A DNA stretch of 64,000 nt, taken from Bacteroides sp. GTDB lineage: Bacteria > Bacteroidota > Bacteroidia > Bacteroidales > Muribaculaceae. The notes below the pieces were generated by a model. That model made no database searches. It saw nothing but the letters and a program-made list of their open reading frames with translations, and had not been told where the DNA came from. Within the stretch, counting starts at the first letter, position 1. Each line of letters starts with the position of its first letter. The stretch lies in NCBI GenBank assembly GCA_014802325.1, contig JAAVCK010000019.1, forward strand, positions 1 to 64,000, written 5' to 3'. Position numbers and translations under genes: made by a program. Shown here piece after piece: positions 38,659 through 48,814 of this stretch.

Positions 38659-41196
38659 TCAACCGCACTTTGAAGTGCCGCACGACGTACATAACAGACA
38701 TCCCTCCTGATAGATAAGTGTTTCCTGACCGCAGTTGGGACAACGCTGTCCGTTGGCTGCCGTTCCTGAAGGGATATACTTTTTAAGCGCACGCTCCACA
38801 CCCATTTTCCAGGTGTTGATAGACTGCGAATTGAGTTCCAGGCCGTTCACGAGTTTGATTACCTGGTCAATAGGCATACCGTAGCGGAGCACTCCCGATA
38901 TCAGTTTGGCATAGTTCCAGTATTCGGGATTAAACTTGTCGGAGAGTCCTTCAATCGTAGTTTTATATCCGCGCTTGTTGATAAACTGGAAGTCATACCT
39001 TTTGTTGCCCTTCTCGTCTATAGCCTTGATAATACGGCCTTTCGACACCGATTTGGGGCAGAAGATACCTACTTCATCATCAGCCAGACCGGTAAAAATT
39101 TCGTAAGGCTTGCCGTCGACCAGACCGATGAATGCAATCCACTTTTCCTTATTGTTCTGGAATCTCACCACATCAGCCTCCAGCTCGATAGGACGTTTGC
39201 TGACGTGCGGACGGTAATCGGCCATCGGAGCTGCTGCCGGTTCGGGCTTTTTCTTCTCGATAGCCACAAGCACTCCTGAGCGACTGCCATCGCGATATAT
39301 GGTGCAACCCTTGCAGCCGGATCGCCATGCTTCGACATAGAGCTTGTTGACGAGATCAACCGTAGTATCGGCAGGAAGGTTGACTGTGACGGATATCGAG
39401 TGATCTACCCACTTCTGTATGCGGCCCTGCATTCTCACCTTTTCAAGCCAGTCCACATCGTTGGCCGTGGCCTTGTGATACGGCGAGCGCGCCACAAGGT
39501 TGTCAAGCTGTTCCTGCGTATAATCGTCTTTCACCTCTATGCCCTGCGTCTTCATCCAGTCGACAAACTTCGGGTGATATACCACATATTCCTCAAAAGC
39601 GTCGCCTGAATCGTCCACGTAATCCACGCGCGACTCCACATCGTTGGCGTTCACCTTGCGGCGGCGCTTATATACCGGCATAAACACCGGCTCTATACCC
39701 GACGAAGTGCGGGTCATAAGCGATGTAGTGCCTGTAGGGGCTATGGTGAGGCATGCTATGTTGCGGCGTCCGTTTTTCAGCATCAGCTCGTAGAGCGAAG
39801 GATCAGCCTGGGCAAGGCGCTGTATGTAGGGATTGTTTTTCTCGCGCTCGGAATCATATACATCAAAGGCGCCGCGCTCTCCTGCCATCACCGCCGATGA
39901 GCGGTATGCTGCCAGAGCAAGGGCTTTGTGGACCTCCACTGAGAAATCCGTAGCTTCGGGAGTGCCATAGCGCAGACCGAGTGCGGCTATCATATCACCC
40001 TCGGCTGTAGTGCCGAGACCGGTGCGACGGCCTTGGAGTGTCTTCGCGCGAATCTTCTCCCAAAGGTGAAGCTCGGCGCTCTTCACCTCCTCGGTCTCTG
40101 GATCCGACTTTATTTTCTCGATAATAGTATCGATCTTCTCCATCTCAAGGTCGATGATGTCGTCCATGATGCGCTGTGCCTTCGCCACATGATCGCGAAA
40201 CTTGTCGAAATCGAATTCGGCCTTGTCTGTAAACGGATTCTTTACATATGAATAAAGATTCATAGCCACGAGTCGACAACTGTCGTAAGGACATAAGGGA
40301 ATTTCTCCGCAGGGATTTGTGGAAATGGTGCGAAATCCGAGATCAGAGTAGCAGTCGGGTACACTTTCGCGTATTATCGTGTCCCAGAACAGCACTCCGG
40401 GTTCGGCCGATTTCCATGCGTTGAATACTATTTTATTCCATAGAGCGCGTGCATCGGTGTCGACCGTGACGTCGGGATTATCAGAGTCGACGGGGAACTG
40501 GCGGGTATAGTTGGTGCCATTGATGGCGGCGTTCATGAAATCATCGTCGATCCTCACCGACACGTTTGCACCGGTGATCTTGCCTTGTTCGAGCTTGGCA
40601 TCGATAAACTTCTCCGAGTCAGGATGCTTGATCGATACTGATAGCATAAGCGCTCCGCGGCGTCCGTCCTGAGCCACCTCGCGGGTGGAGTTGGAGTAGC
40701 GTTCCATAAAGGGCACAAGTCCTGTCGATGTCAGAGCAGAATTTTTCACCGGTGTACCCTTGGGGCGGATATGCGAAAGGTCGTGCCCCACACCTCCGCG
40801 GCGTTTCATGAGCTGCACCTGCTCCTCGTCTATGCGGATGATACCGCCGTAGGAGTCGGGCGTGCCGTCAAGACCTATCACGAAGCAGTTGGAGAGCGAG
40901 CCTACTTGGAAATTATTGCCTATTCCGGCCATCGGGCTGCCCTGAGGCACCACATAGCGGAAATGATCGAGAAGCTCCATCACCTCGGCTTCGGTCATGG
41001 GATTGGGATACTTGTTCTCTATGCGCACTATTTCCGAAGCTATGCGGCGGTGCATATCCTCGGGAGTCTTTTCATAGATATTGCCGAAAGAATCCTTCAA
41101 CGCATACTTGCTCACCCACACACGTGCTGCAAGCTCGTCATTGTCAAAGTATTCTTTAGAGGCGTCGAAAGCCTCGTCGTAGGTATAAGTTTTCAT
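38659..41196 (-). CDS. nrdJ: Adenosylcobalamin-dependent (class II) ribonucleoside-diphosphate reductase
   Basis: STNPCGEIPLCPYDSCRL, TIAPTGTTSLMTRTSSGIEPVF, GCKGCTIYRDGSRSGVL, C-terminal CPNCGQETLIYQEGCLLCTSCGTSKCG. Confidence 0.93.
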   Translation of the reverse strand: MKTYTYDEAFDASKEYFDNDELAARVWVSKYALKDSFGNIYEKTPEDMHRRIASEIVRIENKYPNPMTEAEVMELLDHFRYVVPQGSPMAGIGNNFQVGSLSNCFVIGLDGTPDSYGGIIRIDEEQVQLMKRRGGVGHDLSHIRPKGTPVKNSALTSTGLVPFMERYSNSTREVAQDGRRGALMLSVSIKHPDSEKFIDAKLEQGKITGANVSVRIDDDFMNAAINGTNYTRQFPVDSDNPDVTVDTDARALWNKIVFNAWKSAEPGVLFWDTIIRESVPDCYSDLGFRTISTNPCGEIPLCPYDSCRLVAMNLYSYVKNPFTDKAEFDFDKFRDHVAKAQRIMDDIIDLEMEKIDTIIEKIKSDPETEEVKSAELHLWEKIRAKTLQGRRTGLGTTAEGDMIAALGLRYGTPEATDFSVEVHKALALAAYRSSAVMAGERGAFDVYDSEREKNNPYIQRLAQADPSLYELMLKNGRRNIACLTIAPTGTTSLMTRTSSGIEPVFMPVYKRRRKVNANDVESRVDYVDDSGDAFEEYVVYHPKFVDWMKTQGIEVKDDYTQEQLDNLVARSPYHKATANDVDWLEKVRMQGRIQKWVDHSISVTVNLPADTTVDLVNKLYVEAWRSGCKGCTIYRDGSRSGVLVAIEKKKPEPAAAPMADYRPHVSKRPIELEADVVRFQNNKEKWIAFIGLVDGKPYEIFTGLADDEVGIFCPKSVSKGRIIKAIDEKGNKRYDFQFINKRGYKTTIEGLSDKFNPEYWNYAKLISGVLRYGMPIDQVIKLVNGLELNSQSINTWKMGVERALKKYIPSGTAANGQRCPNCGQETLIYQEGCLLCTSCGTSKCG

Positions 41197-41424
41197 TTAG
41201 GATTAGAGGGGTTAAAAGCGACTGCAAATTTCCAAAATTCCCGCGGCTTTTGCAAATATTCAGCCTGCATTTTAACCCGATTGTCAATAAATATTATTGA
41301 CCTTTATATTGTGTCAGCATATATTACAGCAAACCGGTAACCGGAATTTTTCCGTCGGGTAAAATTTCTTAATTGCACAATATTACATATCTTTGTATAA
41401 ATATTAAGTACAAATCATCAGATT

Positions 41425-42171
41425 ATGACTATAAATCCCTTTTTCGCCGAGCGACGGACTGTAAGAAACTATGATCCCGAGCGCAAACTTTCACTTGAGG
41501 AAATCACAGCCATGCTTGAGGCTGCCTCGCAAGCACCAAACACGGGCAACATGCAGATATACAGCGTCGTAGTGACACGAGATGAGGCAACACGACGCGC
41601 TCTGTCACCGGCTCATTTCGGGCAGTCGTCGGTCATGTCGGCCCAGGCAGTATTGACATTCTGCGTTGATTTCAACCGCTTCGAGAAATGGTGCCGGCAG
41701 CGCAATGCCGAGCCGGGCTATGACAACTTCCAGGCATTCATGTGGGGAGTGATCGACGCCACCATCTTCGCCCAGCAATTTGTGACGATAGCCGAGATGA
41801 ACGGCCTCGGCACATGCTATCTTGGTACGGTGACCTACAATGCGCCTCAGATAGCCGAGGTGCTCGACCTGCCGGCTCGTGTAGTTCCGGTCGCCACTGT
41901 CACGGTAGGCTATCCGGCTGCTGACGCCCCCAAGAGCGACCGCCTGCCCATTAAGGGAATAGTCCACGATGAAAAATATCACGACTACTCCCCTGCCGAT
42001 ATCGATGAGATATATGCAGAAAAGGAAGCGCTGCCTGACAGCGCCAAATTCATAGCCGAAAACGGCAAGGAAACACTCGCACAGGTGTTTACCGACGTTC
42101 GCTACAAGCGTGAAGACAATGAATATTTCTCAAAAGTATTCTCTGACTTCATCAAAAAGCAGGGATTCTGA
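41425..42171 (+). CDS. Nitroreductase family protein (NfsA-like)
   Basis: FAERRTVRNYDPERKLSLEEITAMLEAASQAPNTGNMQIYSVVVTRD, LGTCYLGTV, TVGYPA. Confidence 0.88.
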   Translation: MTINPFFAERRTVRNYDPERKLSLEEITAMLEAASQAPNTGNMQIYSVVVTRDEATRRALSPAHFGQSSVMSAQAVLTFCVDFNRFEKWCRQRNAEPGYDNFQAFMWGVIDATIFAQQFVTIAEMNGLGTCYLGTVTYNAPQIAEVLDLPARVVPVATVTVGYPAADAPKSDRLPIKGIVHDEKYHDYSPADIDEIYAEKEALPDSAKFIAENGKETLAQVFTDVRYKREDNEYFSKVFSDFIKKQGF

Positions 42172-42181
42172 TACTTTCTGT

Positions 42182-42225
42182 AAATTACGCTCCCGCCGCC
42201 GGAATCGGCAGCGGGAGCGTAATTT
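42182..42225. terminator. Bidirectional terminator between convergent nitroreductase and adk genes
   Basis: AAATTACGCTCCCGC (42182-42196) and GCGGGAGCGTAATTT (42211-42225), perfect 15-bp stem. Confidence 0.8.
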
Positions 42226-42245
42226 ATTCTGTATTGATAAGGAAA

Positions 42246-42836
42246 TTATTTCTTTTTCATCGCTTCGTCGCGACGGTTGATAGCCTCCACGATACGGTCG
42301 GCTATATGATCTATCTCACCTGTTCCCTCGATTGATTCATAGCGTCCGTTGCCGAGATAGAAGTCTTTGAGCGGCGAAGTGGACGAGTGATATATTTGCA
42401 GACGCTTGTTGATGGTCTCAAGATTATCGTCGGAGCGTCCTGACTCCTTGCCACGGGCAAGCAGACGCTCGATGAGCTGATCGTCGGGGACTTCAAGACC
42501 TATAACAGAATGGACGCTTTCGCCACGCTCTTCAAGGATACGGTCAAGAGCCTCGGCCTGAGGAATGGTGCGGGGAAAACCGTCAAATATAAAACCCTTT
42601 GTGCCGGGATGGGCGTCAATCTCGTCGGCAAGCATCTCAGTGACAAGATCGTCGGGTATGAGATGTCCTTTCGAGATATATTTATCGGCTATCTTGCCGA
42701 GTTCTGTTCCTTTTGCAATATTTTCGCGGAGGATCTCGCCGGTAGATATATGGGTAAGTCCATAGCGCGATATTAGTTTGTCGCTCTGGGTACCTTTTCC
42801 GCTGCCGGGCGCTCCGAAAATTACGAGATTAAACAT
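42246..42836 (-). CDS. adk: Adenylate kinase
   Basis: MFNLVIFGAPGSGKGTQSDKLISRYGLTHISTGEILREN, FIFDGFPRTIPQAEALD. Confidence 0.95.
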   Translation of the reverse strand: MFNLVIFGAPGSGKGTQSDKLISRYGLTHISTGEILRENIAKGTELGKIADKYISKGHLIPDDLVTEMLADEIDAHPGTKGFIFDGFPRTIPQAEALDRILEERGESVHSVIGLEVPDDQLIERLLARGKESGRSDDNLETINKRLQIYHSSTSPLKDFYLGNGRYESIEGTGEIDHIADRIVEAINRRDEAMKKK

Positions 42837-42861
42837 GCTTCGAGTAGTACAATACAAAAAT

Positions 42862-43428
42862 TTATTCTTTAACAACGTAAATATCAGGGAGGTTACGTGC
42901 GAGTCCGTCAATATCGAGGCCGTAGCCTATGATAAATTTCTTGGGAATGCTGAATCCTACATAGTCAGGTGTAAATTCATGCTGGAGTGCTTCGGGCTTG
43001 AAGAGAAGAGTAGCCACAGCTATCGACGCAGGCTCAAGAGCCTTGACTTTATCCACAAGATTCACTATCGTATGACCGGTGTCTACAATATCCTCCACCA
43101 GTATTATATCGCGACCTTTGATGTCAGCGCCAAGACCGAGCACTTCCCGCACCACTCCGGTCGACGACGTACCTTCATAGCTTTTGAGGCGGATAAATGT
43201 GATTTCAGCATCTATATCAAGACGGCGGAAAAGATCGGCGGCAAAAGGAAATGCACCGTTAAGCACACATACTATCAGCGGCTTACGATCTTTATAGCGC
43301 TCGGAGATCTTACCGGCTATTTCGTCGACGCGCTCCATGATGGCGGAGTTTTCGATATAGGGCACAAAGGTCATTCCCTGATATACCTTCTGTTTCATAT
43401 CTGCTTGAAATGTAAAATTTGGGGGCAA
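42862..43428 (-). CDS. hpt: Hypoxanthine phosphoribosyltransferase
   Basis: IVCVLNGAFPFAADLFRRLDI, IILVEDIVDTGHTIVNLVDKVKAL, PDYVGFSIPKKFIIGYGLDIDGLARNLPDIYVV. Confidence 0.94.
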   Translation of the reverse strand: MPPNFTFQADMKQKVYQGMTFVPYIENSAIMERVDEIAGKISERYKDRKPLIVCVLNGAFPFAADLFRRLDIDAEITFIRLKSYEGTSSTGVVREVLGLGADIKGRDIILVEDIVDTGHTIVNLVDKVKALEPASIAVATLLFKPEALQHEFTPDYVGFSIPKKFIIGYGLDIDGLARNLPDIYVVKE

Positions 43429-43501
43429 AATTACAAATTTTTTTTTATTCCGGCTCGATTTTTCAGTTTTTGTTGGTTATCTTTGCTCAAAATTGTTTGT
43501 G

Positions 43502-45103
43502 ATGTTACGCTTTGTATTACTCATACTGTTATTATGTGGTTCGGCTTCGATGAGAGCATCGGCTGACAACAACGCCTCAGATGCCGGACTCACCCGAGAG
43601 CTCGCACGACTTGACGATGAACTCAGACACCGCGACTTTTATCTTGCAGAGCGCCGACAGTCAATAGATTCGCTCGTCGCAGTGGCCTCCGATTCCACCC
43701 TAGCCGCCTTGCCTCGGGCAGAAGCCATGCTCAGACTCGGCGATGCACTAAACTCATTTGACTCCGAATGGGCCATAAGAGAGTATCGCGACGGACTGAA
43801 ACTCGCCACACGGCATCAGCTCCATCCGCTCGACGAAACTTTCTTGCTGCGCATGGCCACTTTTCTGCCTCTAAGCGGATATTTCGAGGAAGCCATATCG
43901 CTCTACAATTCCATCGATACAGTCGGTATGGCGGTCGACCGTAAAATAGAGTATTTTGATACAGGGCGGCAGATGTATAGCTACATAGCGTCGTTTCACG
44001 CGCCGCATCCCACTGACAGCCTGCGATACATGACCTTATCGCGGGAGGCTCAGGCTCAGATGTTGCCGCTCCTCCCCCCTTCGTCTGTGAAATACAAGCT
44101 CAATCTCGGCGAACATTATTATCTATCCAACAGTTATGCCAAAGCCGAGGCTGTATTGTCAGATCTGATATCGGATCTCGACGAAACCGACAATACTTAC
44201 GCACGCGCCACACATATATTATCGTCGATAGCCCGTGAGCGCGGTCGCCATATCGACTACCTCTACCTGCTCACACTCTCAGCCATTGCCGACACCAAGG
44301 CCGCCACACGAGAAGTAGCATCGCTTCAGGAGCTTGGTGGTGCTCTTTATGATTATGGCGATATCGAGCGGGCACACTTGTATCTGTCGATCGCGCTGCG
44401 TAATGCCGTGGAGTGCAACGCTCCGCTCCGAATGATTCAGTCGGCGCAGGCTATTCCATATATCGAACAGGCACACCAGTCGCAGCTCCGTCAATCACGC
44501 TATATCACCTACGGAGTCATAGCTCTACTGGCCGTAATTTTGGTGCTCCTTATCGTCACTCTGTGGATGCTGTATAAAAAGGTGAAGCAAAAAAACGGTC
44601 TGACCAAGAAGCTGGCCGACGCCAATAAGGTGAAAGATTTATACATAAATGAATTTCTCAACCTATGCTCCGTGTATATCGAAAAACTTCATAAGCTCAG
44701 CAATCTCGTACACAGAAAAATCACTACCGGAAAATCAGCCGACCTTCTCCAACTCACCAAATCAGGCAAACTCGTAGAAGAGCAGTCGGAGGAATTTTAC
44801 GAGGTATTTGACAAAGCATTTCTTAACTTATACCCGGAGTTTATCGAGGCGGTCAACAAACTTCTGCGACCCGAAGAGCAGATAATACCGGCAGCGGGCG
44901 AACGGCTCAACACTGACCTCCGTATCCTCGCGTTCATGCGCCTCGGCATTACAGAGAGCAGCCGCATTGCCCGGCTGCTCAACTACTCCATCCACACTAT
45001 CTATGCCTACAGAAACAAGCTTAAAAACCGAGCCATCTCACGCGACACTTTCGAGGCCGACATCATGTTCATACCATCCATCTCCGAAGCCCCCCAAAAC
45101 TAA
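43502..45103 (+). CDS. DUF6377-type membrane regulator (TPR-like periplasmic part, TM, cytoplasmic C-terminal LuxR-like HTH)
   Basis: Signal peptide, TPR-like helices, TM (YGVIALLAVILVLLIVTLWMLYK), C-terminal LRILAFMRLGITESSRIARLLNYSIHTIYAYRNKLKNRAI. Confidence 0.8.
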   Translation: MLRFVLLILLLCGSASMRASADNNASDAGLTRELARLDDELRHRDFYLAERRQSIDSLVAVASDSTLAALPRAEAMLRLGDALNSFDSEWAIREYRDGLKLATRHQLHPLDETFLLRMATFLPLSGYFEEAISLYNSIDTVGMAVDRKIEYFDTGRQMYSYIASFHAPHPTDSLRYMTLSREAQAQMLPLLPPSSVKYKLNLGEHYYLSNSYAKAEAVLSDLISDLDETDNTYARATHILSSIARERGRHIDYLYLLTLSAIADTKAATREVASLQELGGALYDYGDIERAHLYLSIALRNAVECNAPLRMIQSAQAIPYIEQAHQSQLRQSRYITYGVIALLAVILVLLIVTLWMLYKKVKQKNGLTKKLADANKVKDLYINEFLNLCSVYIEKLHKLSNLVHRKITTGKSADLLQLTKSGKLVEEQSEEFYEVFDKAFLNLYPEFIEAVNKLLRPEEQIIPAAGERLNTDLRILAFMRLGITESSRIARLLNYSIHTIYAYRNKLKNRAISRDTFEADIMFIPSISEAPQN

Positions 45104-45266
45104 CAAAAACGACTCGAAAGTCCTCTCAAATCACCTAAATCCTATCTATATTTAATCCGTATTTAAAAAACCACAACTATCTATTATTTAGATATATAGC
45201 AAAATATTCTACTTAATATTTTCTATATTGCATCCTAAAAGGCTTGTAGACCGCGTCTTTCGCTGC

Positions 45267-45490
45267 TAACTTTGCATCAGAGGATAAAAAAAAGAGCATC
45301 CGCACAGCCGCCAATCACACACTCCGGCACGGCTGATATTCGTCCTCTCGGATTACAAGAATCTACTGAAGAAATTCATGGAAAAATATTGCATAATAGT
45401 AAATGTGTTTTTATGTTAGGTTTGTAGAGTCTTATTGCTAAGACCGCGCAACGGCTGCCCCGAGAGGAGCGGTCGTTGCGTTGTTTCAGA
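45267..45490 (+). ncRNA. Candidate short transcript or leader remnant (promoter plus terminator-like hairpin, no long ORF)
   Basis: TTG (45244-45246)-N20-TAACTTTG (45267-45274); hairpin CGCAACG...CGTTGCG (45447-45480) followed by TTGTTTC. Confidence 0.35.
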
Positions 45491-45696
45491 CCCGTGCTTT
45501 TTCCATAATTATTCACCTCACTCGCCCCTTATTGTTCAACAAATGTTAACTCAATAGAAAAAATCAAAAACGATTTGGACGAACCGAAATTATTATATAA
45601 CTTTGTATGCTGAAAAATTTCACTTGATTAATAATTAAAAGAATAACACCGCCTATCGAAACATTTCTACTCTAAAACAATAAAACAGAATAGAAA

Positions 45697-46287
45697 ATGC
45701 AAGAAATGACTAAGCTGACTGACCGGGAGTTGGTCCAGGCTTATGCCAACAACGACAATAACGCTTTCGACACCCTGCTGCAGCGCCATCAGGGCAAGGT
45801 TTATGCCTATATTTTGCGTATAGTCAAAAACAAGGATGTGGCCGACGATATATTTCAAGATACTTTCGTAAAAGCCATCATGACTATCAAGCAGGGTCGC
45901 TACACCGAAAGCGGCAAGTTTTCGGCATGGCTGCTGCGCATAGCCCACAACCTCATCATCGACTATTTCCGTCAGGAAAAGTCGGAGGGGGTGACTTCCA
46001 CAGATGAAGAAGGCGTGGATCTCCTCAACCGCCGCGATCTCTGCGACGGCACTATCGAGGACTGGCTTGTTGCCGAGCAGCTCGACGTAGATATTCGTCA
46101 GCTCGTGATGGCTCTGCCCGATCCCCAGCGTGAAGTACTCATCATGCGCTTCTACCGCAACATGTCGTTCAAGGAGATAGCCGAAGCCACCGGCGTCAGC
46201 ATCAATACCGCGCTTGGACGTATGCGCTATGCTATCATGAACATACGCCGCATAGCCAAAGAGAAAGACATCGCGCTTGCCGTGTGA
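45697..46287 (+). CDS. RNA polymerase sigma-70 factor, ECF type
   Basis: LLQRHQGKVYAYILRIVKNKDVADDIFQDTFVKA, FSAWLLRIAHNLIIDYFR, LPDPQREVLIMRFYRNMSFKEIAEATGVSINTALGRMRYA. Confidence 0.93.
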   Translation: MQEMTKLTDRELVQAYANNDNNAFDTLLQRHQGKVYAYILRIVKNKDVADDIFQDTFVKAIMTIKQGRYTESGKFSAWLLRIAHNLIIDYFRQEKSEGVTSTDEEGVDLLNRRDLCDGTIEDWLVAEQLDVDIRQLVMALPDPQREVLIMRFYRNMSFKEIAEATGVSINTALGRMRYAIMNIRRIAKEKDIALAV

Positions 46288-46376
46288 CCCACTCAGCAAG
46301 ATAGCTTGTAAATAACTCATAACCCCGCAGGAAGATCACACCGCGATTTTCCTGCGGATTTTTTTGCTCAATTTTT

Positions 46377-47204
46377 TCACATTCCCGTCTGTCGGGCTAT
46401 CCACATCAATTCCAACTCAATATACCCCGAATCTTCAGCCATCACCGCTGCACGCTCCAGAAAACTTCGTGCCTGCACATACCACCCCGCCGACGAATAT
46501 GCCATACCTATATTGGCAAGAATCAAGGAATCGCAATAAGGAGTCCCTTCGCAGCGAGGATAAGCAAGAGCCTCGTACCACATCTGTGCAGCATCGACAA
46601 ACCGACGGGATCTGTAATATTGCAAACCTTTGGCAAAATACAGAGCCCGGCGTCCCGGCTGCATTCTATACCAATGATAGCGCATACCCTGACGTACATG
46701 ACGGTAATTCATATAAGCCAACCGCGATTCGGGTCGGGCAAAGCCGCATTTCCTCACCACATCAAGCGCGCCGGTATTAGCGTCGCATACATCGGCGACC
46801 ACCTTAGGCAGCGCGAATCGTCCCAGCAGGTAATCCGAAAGAGCACCTACGGCCTCAGTAGCGAAGCCACGTCGCTCAAACCGCTCCGCAACTGCAAATT
46901 CAAGCATCCATCTCGGCATTGCCGGACTTCGGTCGATGACAGGCAGGGCCGAAACAAATCCTGCCGGCTCACCCTCCGCAGTGATTATAGCCATATTCAC
47001 GGCCTCACCGGCGTCATTCTCCTCAGCCATCACATCGGCAAAAGATGAGTTTCTCAGCAGGTACTCCGCCACCTTCCCCTCGCCGATAAGGAGCTTCAGC
47101 CACCCGACATCGCCGTACATCACCGGTCGCAGACTGCACATCCGGCAGCCGATATGCGTCGGTATCAGTTCGTTGTTTGGCTCTCGACAATAAGTTTGCT
47201 CCAT
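46377..47204 (-). CDS. GNAT N-acetyltransferase fused to a C-terminal TPR-like region
   Basis: RPVMYGDVGWLKLL ... ERRGFATEAVGALSDYLL ... DANTGALDVVRKCGF (RimJ/L-type GNAT), then helical repeat YFAKGLQYYRSRRFVDAAQMWYEAL...ANIGMAYSSAGWYVQARSFLERA. Confidence 0.75.
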   Translation of the reverse strand: MEQTYCREPNNELIPTHIGCRMCSLRPVMYGDVGWLKLLIGEGKVAEYLLRNSSFADVMAEENDAGEAVNMAIITAEGEPAGFVSALPVIDRSPAMPRWMLEFAVAERFERRGFATEAVGALSDYLLGRFALPKVVADVCDANTGALDVVRKCGFARPESRLAYMNYRHVRQGMRYHWYRMQPGRRALYFAKGLQYYRSRRFVDAAQMWYEALAYPRCEGTPYCDSLILANIGMAYSSAGWYVQARSFLERAAVMAEDSGYIELELMWIARQTGM

Positions 47205-47310
47205 AAATCAGGTGGATATTGACGCAAAAATAATAAAAATATGGTAGCAATTCGGCTATTTTCACTAACTTTGCAGTAATAAAACACAATTATATAGTAA
47301 ATATATAGTA

Positions 47311-48792
47311 ATGGCAACCGAATTAAAGGATCTCACCAAGCGAGCCGACAATTACTCGCAGTGGTATAATGAACTCGTAGTAAAAGCTGATTTAGCCGAA
47401 CAGTCGCCCGTAAGAGGATGTATGGTAATCAAGCCCTACGGCTATGCTATCTGGGAAAAGATGCAGCATACACTCGACGAAATGTTTAAGGCTACCGGCG
47501 TGCAAAACGCTTATTTCCCCCTGCTTATCCCCAAATCATTCCTCTGCCGCGAAGCCGAACACGTGGAAGGCTTCGCCAAAGAATGTGCCGTAGTGACTCA
47601 CTACCGTCTGAAAAATGACCCCAATGGCAACGGTGTCATCGTCGACCCTGACGCCCGCCTCGAAGAGGAGCTCATAGTACGCCCCACATCCGAAACCATC
47701 ATATGGGGTACGTATAAAAACTGGATCCACAGCTACCGCGACCTGCCCGTGCTGTGCAACCAGTGGGCCAACGTAATGCGATGGGAGATGCGTACCCGTA
47801 TGTTCCTCCGCACAGCCGAGTTCTTATGGCAGGAAGGTCACTGCGCTCACGCGACAGCCGAGGAATCCGAAGCCCGTACGGTACAGATGATCAATCTGTA
47901 TGCCGATTTCGCCGAAAAATATATGGCAATGCCCGTAATCAAGGGCGTCAAGAGTGCCAACGAGCGCTTTGCCGGTGCGGTCAACACCTATACTATCGAA
48001 GCTATGATGCAGGACGGCAAGGCTCTCCAGTCAGGTACTTCCCACAACCTCGGCCAGAACTTCGCCAAGGCATTTGACGTAACATTCGTCAACAAGGAAA
48101 ACAAGCCCGAATACGTATGGGCCAACTCCTGGGGTGTGTCGACCCGCCTTATGGGCGCTCTCATCATGACTCACTCTGACGACAACGGCCTCGTGCTTCC
48201 TCCCCATCTCGCCCCCATCCAGGTAGTAATTATTCCCATCTTCAAGAATGCCGACCAGCTCAAGGCCATAACCGAGAAAGTCAATCCGATCATCGACGAG
48301 CTCCGCGCGGCAGGCATAAGCGTGAAATATGATGACGCCGACAACCGCCGTCCCGGATTCAAGTTTGCCGACTATGAGCTCAAAGGTGTGCCCGTGCGTC
48401 TGGCTATCGGAGCACGCGATATAGAAAACGGCACTGTGGAAGTAATGCGCCGCGATACTCTCGAAAAGCACGTGGCTCCCATCGACGGCATCGCTGCCTA
48501 TATCGAAAAACTGCTTGAAGAAATCCAGCAGAACATTTATCAGAAAGCTCTTGCCCACCGCGAATCAATGACCCGCACCGTAGACACCTACGAAGAATTT
48601 AAGAAAGAAATCGAAAAAGGCGGATTCATTCTCGCTCACTGGGACGGCACCACCGAGACCGAAGAAAAGATCAAGGAGGAGACCAAAGCCACGCTACGCT
48701 GCATTCCCCTCGACGGTGACGATACTCCCGGTGTGTGCATGGTGACAGGTCGTCCCTCTAAGCGCCGAGTAATTTTTGCACGAAATTATTAA
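47311..48792 (+). CDS. proS: Prolyl-tRNA synthetase (archaeal/eukaryotic-like ProS type 3)
   Basis: [73 protein letters not shown]-terminal FARNY. Confidence 0.95.
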   Translation: MATELKDLTKRADNYSQWYNELVVKADLAEQSPVRGCMVIKPYGYAIWEKMQHTLDEMFKATGVQNAYFPLLIPKSFLCREAEHVEGFAKECAVVTHYRLKNDPNGNGVIVDPDARLEEELIVRPTSETIIWGTYKNWIHSYRDLPVLCNQWANVMRWEMRTRMFLRTAEFLWQEGHCAHATAEESEARTVQMINLYADFAEKYMAMPVIKGVKSANERFAGAVNTYTIEAMMQDGKALQSGTSHNLGQNFAKAFDVTFVNKENKPEYVWANSWGVSTRLMGALIMTHSDDNGLVLPPHLAPIQVVIIPIFKNADQLKAITEKVNPIIDELRAAGISVKYDDADNRRPGFKFADYELKGVPVRLAIGARDIENGTVEVMRRDTLEKHVAPIDGIAAYIEKLLEEIQQNIYQKALAHRESMTRTVDTYEEFKKEIEKGGFILAHWDGTTETEEKIKEETKATLRCIPLDGDDTPGVCMVTGRPSKRRVIFARNY

Positions 48793-48814
48793 ATAAAACC
48801 TCCCGAATAAAAAA

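Noticed and set aside
41197-41424. Cobalamin riboswitch upstream of the B12-dependent RNR
   Set aside because: No B12-box-like conserved sequence recognised in the ~225-bp spacer; only the small near-palindrome stands out.
45447-45480. tRNA-like hairpin
   Set aside because: Single stem-loop only, no cloverleaf or CCA-type end; read as terminator or leader hairpin.
43502-46287. DUF6377 plus ECF sigma as a complete polysaccharide utilisation locus
   Set aside because: No SusC/SusD, anti-sigma or CAZyme gene between or immediately next to them; kept only as an orphan-regulator observation.
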